In this document: positions 58,052 through 64,000 of the stretch, one piece after another
How the letters are laid out: the number at the start of each line of letters is the position of its first letter
Position numbering within the stretch: position 1 is the stretch's first letter
Origin: Burkholderiaceae bacterium
GTDB taxonomy: Bacteria > Pseudomonadota > Gammaproteobacteria > Burkholderiales > Burkholderiaceae_E
Direction of reading: 5' to 3'
Assembly (NCBI GenBank): GCA_021463505.1
Contig: JAJTYR010000003.1
Coordinates: 42,556-106,555, forward strand
Length of the DNA stretch: 64,000 nt
Translations under genes and position numbers: made by a program
The notes under the pieces: model-generated
Database searches by the model: none
What the model saw: only the letters and a program-made list of their open reading frames with translations
What the model was told of the DNA's origin: nothing

Positions 58052-58552
58052 ATGAGTGCCCCGCCCCGAGATCCGCAGCGCGCCGAAGAAGCCAGCAAGA
58101 CGCAGCGCAAGCGCGAGATGCTCGCGCTGCAGGCACTCGGCGAAACCCTGCTGGCACTGGCCGACGATCGTCTGGAGCGCCTGCCGGTCACTGCCGAGCT
58201 GATCGATGCGGTACGCACCGCGCGGGCGATCCGCGCCCACGAAGGCCGGCGGCGCCAGCTGCAGTACATCGGCCGGCTGATGCGCGAGGTGGACGCGCCT
58301 GCGCTGCGCGATGCGCTGGCCGACGAGACCCGCGAGCACCGGGTGGCCACCGCCGTCATGCATGCCGCCGAGCGCTGGCGCGAGCGCGTTCTTGCCGATG
58401 ACCGCGCGCTCGGCGACTGGCTCGCGAAGTACCCCGACACCCGTGAGAGCCTCGAACCGCTGGTGCCGCGCGCGCGCAGCGAGCTGGCGACCGGACGCCC
58501 CGGCCGCGCGTTTCGCGCGCTGTTCCGCACGCTCCGCGACCGGCTCGGCTGA
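58052..58552 (+). CDS. darP: Ribosome-associated protein DarP (YjgA)
   Basis: 166 residues. 50S assembly factor. SKTQRKREMLALQALGETLLALADDRLERLPV and the RRRQLQYIGRLMREVD segment are diagnostic for DUF615. Preceded on the other strand by pmbA (137 bp gap); darP-pmbA is a conserved pairing. A G8 homopolymer lies upstream near 58006. Confidence 0.95.
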   Translation: MSAPPRDPQRAEEASKTQRKREMLALQALGETLLALADDRLERLPVTAELIDAVRTARAIRAHEGRRRQLQYIGRLMREVDAPALRDALADETREHRVATAVMHAAERWRERVLADDRALGDWLAKYPDTRESLEPLVPRARSELATGRPGRAFRALFRTLRDRLG

Positions 58553-58601
58553 ACCCCTCACGAAGACACGGGGACACGAGGACACGAGGAGCACCACGGC
58601 C

Positions 58602-59201
58602 ATGACCCACCCCACCCCCCCGATCCGCATCGGACTCGTCTCGATCAGCGACCGGGCCTCGCAAGGCGTTTACCAGGACCAGGGCGTGCCCGGGCTGCAG
58701 GAGTGGCTCGCAGCGGCGCTGGTCTCGCCGTGGGAGCCGGTCGTGCGCCTGATCCCGGACGAGCGCGCCGGGATCGAGCGCACGCTGGTCGAACTCGTCG
58801 ACCGCGAAGGCTGCAGCCTCGTGCTCACCACCGGTGGCACCGGCCCGGCGCCGCGCGACGTCACCCCCGAGGCGACACGGGCGGTCGGCGAACGCGAGAT
58901 GCCGGGGTTCGGTGAGCAGATGCGCCAGATCAGCCTGAACTTCGTGCCTACCGCAATCCTCTCGCGCCAGGTCGCCGTCGTGCGCGGGCGCGCGCTCATC
59001 GTCAACCTGCCCGGGCAGCCGAAGTCGATCCGCGAAACGCTCGAAGGCCTGAAGGACGCCGACGGCCGCCAGACAGTGCACGGCATCTTCGCCGCGATCC
59101 CCTATTGCCTGGACCTGATCGGTGCGCCGTACGTCGAGACCCACGATGCGGTCTGCAAGGCGTTCCGGCCGAAGTCGGCCCAGCGTCCCCCGGCCCCTTG
59201 A
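58602..59201 (+). CDS. mog: Molybdopterin adenylyltransferase (Mog)
   Basis: 199 residues. Adenylates molybdopterin before metal insertion. Signatures: IGLVSISDRASQGVYQD (about 9-25), TTGGTGPAPRDVTPEAT (75-91), LIVNLPGQPKSIRETL near 150. The ATG is preceded by a short ACACGAGG repeat. The 199-residue length and N-terminal motif suggest Mog rather than MoaB. Converges with relA. Confidence 0.94.
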   Translation: MTHPTPPIRIGLVSISDRASQGVYQDQGVPGLQEWLAAALVSPWEPVVRLIPDERAGIERTLVELVDREGCSLVLTTGGTGPAPRDVTPEATRAVGEREMPGFGEQMRQISLNFVPTAILSRQVAVVRGRALIVNLPGQPKSIRETLEGLKDADGRQTVHGIFAAIPYCLDLIGAPYVETHDAVCKAFRPKSAQRPPAP

Positions 59202-59243
59202 ACTGTCAGGCCACGGAGTCGGCGCGGCCCCGCGACACTGCTC

Positions 59244-59266
59244 GACCGGCGCGGCGCCGGCCGGTC
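59244..59266. terminator. Possible hairpin between mog and relA
   Basis: GACCGGC and GCCGGTC can pair across a GC-rich 9-bp loop that can itself pair partly. It overlaps the relA stop codon. No T-run; weak evidence. Confidence 0.35.
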
Positions 59267-61553
59267 AGCGCCGGCGCGCCTGGATCACGCCGGCAATGTC
59301 GCGCACGGCAACGAGCGTGCGAGCCAGCTGCCCGGCATCCGGCACCTCGACCGTGAAGCGCATGCTCGCGACCTGCTGCCGCGACAAGGTCTGCACCGCC
59401 GTCACGTTCAGCCGATCGCGCGCGAATACCTCGGTGATGTCGCGCAGCAATCCGGGCCGGTCGCTGGCGCGCACCTCGACGTCGGCCGGGTAGCGCCGCG
59501 TGCGGCCGTCAGCGCCGCCGCGCAGCGTCTCCTCGCCCCACGCCGTCTCGATCACCCGCGCGGGCGCGCGATCGGCCATCCGCGCGAACGTCGCGCACGA
59601 CTCGCGGTGCACCGATACGCCGTGCCCCATGGTGACGAAGCCCACGATGGCGTCCGGCGGCACCGGCCTGCAGCAGCGCGCGAGCTGCGTCATCAACGAA
59701 TCGATGCCGACCACCAGAACGTCATCGCCGCGCCTGCCCGGCTCGCGTGCACGCCGGCGTGGCGCGACGATCGATTCCTGCTGCCCGATCGCCTCGGCCG
59801 ACACGCCACCGGCCGCCGGCGCCGGGCCGCGCACGGCTTCTTCCAGCTGGCGCACGCCGATCTCGTCGCGCGCCACCGCGACGAACATCGGGCCGGTCGC
59901 CTCGAACCCGAGCCGATGCGCCAGCTCCTCCAGCGCGAGCGCGGTGCGCCCCTCGCGCTGCAACACGCGCTCGACCCGCTCGCGGCCCGCGGCCGTGTCG
60001 CGCGCCAGTTCGAGCGCGTTGAACCACTGGCGCACCTTGTTGCGCGTGCGCGGGCTGCGCACGTAACCGAGTTGCGGATTGAGCCAGTCGCGCGACGGCC
60101 CCTCGTGACCGGTCTCCCTGGCCGCGACGATCTCCACGGTCTGGCCGTTCTGCAGCGCGGTGTTCAGCGACACCATGTGGCCGTCGACGCGTGCGCCGCG
60201 GCAGCGATGCCCGAGACTGGTGTGCACGTGATACGCGAAGTCGATCGGCGTGGCGCCCGCCGGCAGCTCGATCACCCGCGCCTGTGGCGTGAGCACGTAG
60301 ATGCGTTCCTCGGTCGCCGCCTGGGCGACCGGCTGCTGCCCCGGCCCGCGCTGGCGCGCCGGGGCAGCCGTCGCGGCTGTATCGGCGCCCTGTGCGCTGC
60401 CCAGCGCCTGGCCGACCTCGCGCTGCCAGGCGAGCAGCTGGCGCATCCAGGCGATCTGCCCGTCGTGCCCCGTCCCGGCCGCGCGCGCGCCGCGCGCCGG
60501 CGCACCCGCACCGCCCTCCTTGTAGCGCCAGTGCGAGGCGAGGCCGTACTCGGCGAAGTGATGCATCTCCCCGGTGCGGATCTGCACCTCCAGCGGGCGG
60601 CCGTCGTCGGCCAGCACCACGGTGTGCAGCGAGCGGTAGCCGTTGGGCTTGGGCCGCGCGATATAGTCGTCGAACTCCTGCGGCACCTGGCTCCAGATCG
60701 CGTGCACGATACCCAGAGCGGTATAGCACTGCGCGACCGTGTCGACGATCACCCTGAGTCCACGCAGGTCGCTGATCTCGTCGAGCGCGCGCCGCTTGCT
60801 GCGCATCTTGTTGTAGATGCTGTACAGGTGCTTCGGCCGCCCGCTCACCTCGGCGCGCAGACCGACAGCGGCCAGTTCGTCGCGCAGCCGCTGCATCGCA
60901 GCCTCGACGAACGCCTCGCGCGCGGCGCGACGTTCCTCGAGCTGGCGCGCGAGCTCCCGATAGGTGTCTGGGTCGAGGAAGCGGAACGCGAGGTCTTCGA
61001 GTTCCCACTTGAGCTGCCACAGCCCCAGGCGGTTGGCCAGCGGCGCCAGCACCTCGAGCGTCTCGCGCGCGATCGCCGGATCGGCGGGGTGACGCTGCGC
61101 GGCGTGATGGCGCAGCGTGCGCAATCGCGAGGCCAGCCGCAACAGCACCACGCGGATGTCGGCCGCCATCGTCAGCAACATCCGGCGCAGCGTCTCGGCC
61201 CGGCCCTGTGCGGCCGCACCCGGCACCGCATGTAGTTCGCGCAGCCGCTGGATCTGGCGCATCGCCTCGACCAGCCGCGCCACCTCGTCACCGAACTGCG
61301 TGCCGATCTCGCGCAGCGGCAGGCGATCGGCCGGAGAGATCAGTGCGGCCGCCACCAGCACCGCCTCGTCGACACCCAGTTCGCGCAGGATGTCGATCGT
61401 CGCGCGGGCATGATCGACGTGGCGCTCGCCACTGCGCCCGATGGCGTCGCCCGCGCGCTCGCCCGCCCAGGCGAGCGCACGCCGCACCGCCTCTTCGTGC
61501 GCGGCGCCCGGCTGCCACTGCGTCGCGCCGACGGCGACCGGCTGCGTACCCAT
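59265..61553 (-). CDS. relA: GTP pyrophosphokinase RelA
   Basis: 762 residues. Ribosome-associated (p)ppGpp synthetase. The HD hydrolase region is degenerate: where SpoT has HDVIEDT this protein has LISPADRLPL, so it should be a synthetase only. Synthetase motif near 265-300 (YNKMRSKRRALDEISDLRGLRV) and GYRSLHTVV are present. TGS, the conserved Cys region (LARCCRPVPPDAIVG) and an ACT domain follow. A disordered insert of about 50 residues sits between synthetase and TGS. Divergent from mtfA. Confidence 0.96.
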   Translation of the reverse strand: MGTQPVAVGATQWQPGAAHEEAVRRALAWAGERAGDAIGRSGERHVDHARATIDILRELGVDEAVLVAAALISPADRLPLREIGTQFGDEVARLVEAMRQIQRLRELHAVPGAAAQGRAETLRRMLLTMAADIRVVLLRLASRLRTLRHHAAQRHPADPAIARETLEVLAPLANRLGLWQLKWELEDLAFRFLDPDTYRELARQLEERRAAREAFVEAAMQRLRDELAAVGLRAEVSGRPKHLYSIYNKMRSKRRALDEISDLRGLRVIVDTVAQCYTALGIVHAIWSQVPQEFDDYIARPKPNGYRSLHTVVLADDGRPLEVQIRTGEMHHFAEYGLASHWRYKEGGAGAPARGARAAGTGHDGQIAWMRQLLAWQREVGQALGSAQGADTAATAAPARQRGPGQQPVAQAATEERIYVLTPQARVIELPAGATPIDFAYHVHTSLGHRCRGARVDGHMVSLNTALQNGQTVEIVAARETGHEGPSRDWLNPQLGYVRSPRTRNKVRQWFNALELARDTAAGRERVERVLQREGRTALALEELAHRLGFEATGPMFVAVARDEIGVRQLEEAVRGPAPAAGGVSAEAIGQQESIVAPRRRAREPGRRGDDVLVVGIDSLMTQLARCCRPVPPDAIVGFVTMGHGVSVHRESCATFARMADRAPARVIETAWGEETLRGGADGRTRRYPADVEVRASDRPGLLRDITEVFARDRLNVTAVQTLSRQQVASMRFTVEVPDAGQLARTLVAVRDIAGVIQARRR

Positions 61554-61577
61554 CCCGGTGTCCTGTTAGCCTCGCGC

Positions 61578-61607
61578 TTGCCCGATCCGCTCCCCGCATC
61601 CGATTAT
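61578..61607 (+). promoter_or_regulatory. Weak promoter for mtfA
   Basis: TTGCCC, 18-bp spacer, GATTAT. Four of six bases match in each hexamer. 43 bp before the mtfA ATG. Confidence 0.35.
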
Positions 61608-61649
61608 AGGCAGACGGGCCGCACCCGCCGAAGCGCCCCTGAACCTTTC

Positions 61650-62471
61650 ATGCTGCGAAAACTGCTGGGCCTGGCCCGAACCGAACCGATCGACCTCGCG
61701 CAATGGCAGCGCATCACGGCCGGTCTGCCGTTCCTCGACCATCTGGACGAGGCCGAACGCGCGCTGCTGAAGGGCCAGTGCGAGGCGTTTCTCGCGGCCA
61801 AGGCGTTCAGCGGCGCCGCCGGCTTCGTGATCGACGACGAAGTGCGCATCGCGATCGCGCTGCAGGCCTGCCTGCCCGCACTGCATCTGGGCCTGTCCGG
61901 CTACCGCGATTTCGTCGAAATCGTCGTGTATCCCGATCGCTTCGTCGCACCGCGCAAAGAGATCGACGAGGCCGGCGTCATGCACGAGTACCACGACGAA
62001 CTCGCCGGCGAGGCGATGCAGGGTGGTCCGGTCGTGCTGTCCTGGCCCGATGCCGACCCCGCCGGCGGCCATGCGGGCTACAACGTGGTGATCCACGAAT
62101 TCGCGCACAAGCTCGACATGGTCGACGGCTCGCCCGACGGCGCGCCGCCGCTGCCGGCCGGGATGCGCGCCCGCTGGACGCACACGATGACCACAGCCTA
62201 TGAAGATTTCTGCATAGGACTCGACCGCATCGAAGCGGCGATTCCGCGCCACGTCGACCCGGAATCGGCCGCCGCGGATGCCTGGTACGACGGACTGCCA
62301 CTCGATCCGTACGCCGCCACCGACCCCGGAGAGTTCTTCGCGGTGGCCGCCGAGGCCTTCTTCACCGCGCCGCAGGCGCTCGCGCACGCTTACCCGTCCC
62401 TGTATGCGCTGTTCCGCGACTATTTCCGGCAGGATCCGCTGACGGGTGCGGGCGATTCCCGGTCGCGCTGA
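61650..62471 (+). CDS. mtfA: M90-family zinc peptidase MtfA
   Basis: 273 residues. Zinc motif HEFAHKLD with His149, Glu150, His153, distal Glu in FFAVAAEAFF near 225. MtfA in E. coli binds the repressor Mlc and has aminopeptidase activity; whether Mlc exists here is unknown. Divergent from relA (96 bp). GDPHARWT-like regions fit the DUF980/MtfA family. Confidence 0.93.
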   Translation: MLRKLLGLARTEPIDLAQWQRITAGLPFLDHLDEAERALLKGQCEAFLAAKAFSGAAGFVIDDEVRIAIALQACLPALHLGLSGYRDFVEIVVYPDRFVAPRKEIDEAGVMHEYHDELAGEAMQGGPVVLSWPDADPAGGHAGYNVVIHEFAHKLDMVDGSPDGAPPLPAGMRARWTHTMTTAYEDFCIGLDRIEAAIPRHVDPESAAADAWYDGLPLDPYAATDPGEFFAVAAEAFFTAPQALAHAYPSLYALFRDYFRQDPLTGAGDSRSR

Positions 62472-62704
62472 CGCGGGGATTGGCCCGAAGCCGCGCACCG
62501 GGATCCACGCTGCTCCGCGCTTCGCAAAATAGTCCGGATACCAGCCGATCGACGCGGCCAGGCCGGCATCGAGCCGGTGCGTCGGTGCATCGCCGCGCAG
62601 CGCGCGAGTTGCGCCGGATCATCGGTGATCTCAAGCCCCCGCGCCGCGCTGAACCGTTCTCGCGGGACTTCACAGTCGAAGCGCTTTCGCGCAACTACGT
62701 GCAC
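62472..62704 (-). pseudogene. Possible frameshifted remnant between mtfA and tadE
   Basis: The gap left of the TadE-like gene holds two coding-looking minus-strand stretches in different frames: VHVVARKRFDCEVPRERF... beginning at a GTG (62704) overlapping the tadE stop, then HRLDAGLAASIGWYPDYF... near 62580-62480 one frame over. Each has fairly high third-position G/C (about 70-80%), lower than clear genes. I do not recognise the protein. Chance in GC-rich DNA is a real alternative. Confidence 0.3.
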
Positions 62705-63765
62705 ACCCCCGGCACCGAAAACGCCCGTTCGGCACCGATCCCCAGCCAGCCGCTGTCGGTACGACGACCGCTGCCGTCGTTGTCCTTCGTCGCCGTCATC
62801 GGAGCGTCGCTGGTGGTCGGGACAAATGGCGCGGGAGGCGTGGGCGACTCCGAGGCCACCGGGTCATCGATGTCTTCCATACGCGGACCCGCCATACCCG
62901 GGCCCGCGCTCCCCGACCCCGCCACGCCGCCGAGAACCGGCGACTGCCTCCGGTGTGGTGTCATCGCGCTCTGCCGCGCCGGGCTCTGCATGCGTATCAT
63001 CGCGCTCACACGCACCGGCCAGCGCGGCACCGGGTTGCCGGCCGCGTCGGGCGCAAGGTAGATCGGGCAAGCCCAGGCGCGTGGCGCAGCCATCGGTTCG
63101 GGTACGCCGAGATCGATCGTGCCAAGCCGCCGCCCCGACGGCGCCACGCAGCCATCGACGATGCGCATCACCCACACCGCGATGCGCCCGACGAGCGGCA
63201 CGTTCATCGGCACGCCGTAGCGCAGCTCCAGCTTCAGCAGGTTCGCGTCGTTCAGCGTCTGCTGCGAATGCGTGCCGATCGGCTCGTCGCCGCGCACGCC
63301 CGCCACCCCGCCGGCGGGCCGCCGCAGTGCGGCCCATTGCAGGCTGTCGTTGGGAATCTCGACGAGGCTCGTCACCGCTCGGCCAGCGGCATCACGCGCC
63401 GGCTCGCCCCAGTCGCTGAAGCTCTCGACCGACGGAGCCAGCTGCCGCCACGACAGCCAGCCTGCGGCGAGCCCCTGTCGTAGCTGCGCGTCCGACGCTG
63501 CCACCGCAGCAGCCCACGGGCGGCCCGCGTCGAGACCGAACCAGAACGGCATCAATCCACGCGCAAGCCCGGCCTCGATCGCATCGGGCCGCGCCTGGGC
63601 GACGCTGCCGGCGCGTGCCGCTTCGAGCAGCGCGTACTCGAGCGCGGTGCGCCCGTGAAACAGCAGCCCCCACTGCAGCGCACCCAGCCCGAGCAGCAGC
63701 ACGATCGGCACCGCCACCAGCGTCTCGACGAAAGCGGTGCCACGCGCAGCGAACGCCTTGTTCAT
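62695..63765 (-). CDS. TadE-like pseudopilin, unusually long
   Basis: 356 residues. N-terminal TadE-like signal: RGTAFVETLVAVPIVLLLGLGALQWGLLFHGRTALEYALLEAARAG (positions 8-53), with the conserved Glu14 at the membrane helix. TadE proteins are usually about 150-200 residues; here a long region (60-260) is followed by a Pro/Gly/Thr-rich tail. Its role would be the minor pseudopilin of a Tad (Flp) pilus. ATGA overlap with an upstream gene shows it is part of an operon extending beyond the window. Confidence 0.78.
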   Translation of the reverse strand: MNKAFAARGTAFVETLVAVPIVLLLGLGALQWGLLFHGRTALEYALLEAARAGSVAQARPDAIEAGLARGLMPFWFGLDAGRPWAAAVAASDAQLRQGLAAGWLSWRQLAPSVESFSDWGEPARDAAGRAVTSLVEIPNDSLQWAALRRPAGGVAGVRGDEPIGTHSQQTLNDANLLKLELRYGVPMNVPLVGRIAVWVMRIVDGCVAPSGRRLGTIDLGVPEPMAAPRAWACPIYLAPDAAGNPVPRWPVRVSAMIRMQSPARQSAMTPHRRQSPVLGGVAGSGSAGPGMAGPRMEDIDDPVASESPTPPAPFVPTTSDAPMTATKDNDGSGRRTDSGWLGIGAERAFSVPGVCT

Positions 63766-64000
63766 GGCCGCGGCACTCCGCGGATGTAATCGATCCGCGG
63801 CAACTCGGGCTCCGGTTCGCCACGCGCCCGCGCCTCGCGCGAGGGCACGGCACGCGAGGGCACCGCGCGCGACGGCGCCCGCGGCGCGGGCGCCAGGGTC
63901 TGCGCTGCGGCCGCGGTGCCGGTCGACGCCTCGAAGCCTTCGCGTCGCCGGACGAGCGCGCCGCAGTGTCCGGCCCCGCAGCGGCCGGGTCGACCGGCTC
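63762..64000 (-). CDS. 3' end of an upstream gene in the Tad locus
   Basis: About 79 codons of an open frame entering from the right edge and ending at TGA overlapping the tadE ATG. It is Ala/Pro/Arg-rich (repeated SRAVP units) and ends in LPRIDYIRGVPRP. Not recognisable. The overlap argues for a translated gene, probably a secreted or pilus protein. Confidence 0.55.
   Translation of the reverse strand, partial: AGRPGRCGAGHCGALVRRREGFEASTGTAAAAQTLAPAPRAPSRAVPSRAVPSREARARGEPEPELPRIDYIRGVPRP

Overview
The window looks like a chromosomal core segment of a very GC-rich betaproteobacterium, most likely Burkholderiales. I infer this from four gene orders typical of that group: ndk-rlmN-pilW-rodZ-ispG-hisS-yfgM-bamB-der, surE-pcm-nlpD, glnA-(DUF4124)-ntrB-ntrC, and hemW-rdgB-rph-PP2C-kinase-yicC-gmk-rpoZ-spoT-greB. 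Codon third positions are overwhelmingly G or C, so nearly every gene casts long antisense shadow frames; I ignored these unless the protein looked real. I see no insertion sequence, prophage, integrase or CRISPR array.

Layout. 1-9313 (minus): a housekeeping operon from ndk down to der (cut by the window edge), covering nucleotide balance, rRNA/tRNA methylation, pilus assembly, cell shape, isoprenoids, histidyl-tRNA and outer-membrane assembly. 9314-9760: a divergent intergenic region with four 13-bp tandem repeats and a perfect dyad, leading to a Bax-inhibitor-type membrane protein (plus). 10491-15132 (minus): surE, pcm, a degenerate LytM lipoprotein, an exonuclease and rlmD, with rpoS missing from the place where it is often found. 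15219-22729 (minus): a CBS protein and a Pil-Chp-type chemosensory array (hybrid CheA, a minimal chemoreceptor, CheW, two response regulators), translationally coupled by 4-bp overlaps. 22915-32984: metY, an alpha/beta hydrolase, YihY, DUF2069, dus, an orphan NarL-type regulator, trxC, DAHP synthase, and an uncharacterised ThDP-dependent enzyme behind an AT-rich dyad.

33429-39937: tRNA-Ala(GGC) and tRNA-Glu(TTC), folD, prlC, a DUF4124-glutaredoxin protein, a multi-helix mechanosensitive-channel-like protein and exonuclease III. 39953-44996 (minus): ntrC, ntrB, a DUF4124 protein and glnA with a readable sigma-54 promoter and NtrC-type enhancer sites. 45080-51335 (minus): an acyl-CoA ligase, hemW, rdgB, rph and a PP2C phosphatase/Hanks kinase pair. 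51454-55568 (plus): yicC, gmk, rpoZ, spoT. 55603-62471: greB, pmbA, darP, mog, relA (hydrolase site degenerate) and mtfA. The right edge (62472-64000, minus) enters a Tad-type pilus locus with a long TadE-like pseudopilin, a partial upstream gene and a stretch that may be a broken gene.

Themes. Both (p)ppGpp enzymes (SpoT with hydrolase motif, RelA without) lie within 8 kb, next to rpoZ and greB, which also act on RNA polymerase. Nitrogen assimilation is a compact self-regulated block. Type IV pilus functions appear twice (PilW, Chp array), with a separate Tad system beginning at the edge. The least explained items are the 13-bp repeat array, the ThDP enzyme and its operator, the receptor without a periplasmic domain, the regulator with an N-terminal receiver-like domain, and two genes (ntrB, DUF2069) without a normal start.
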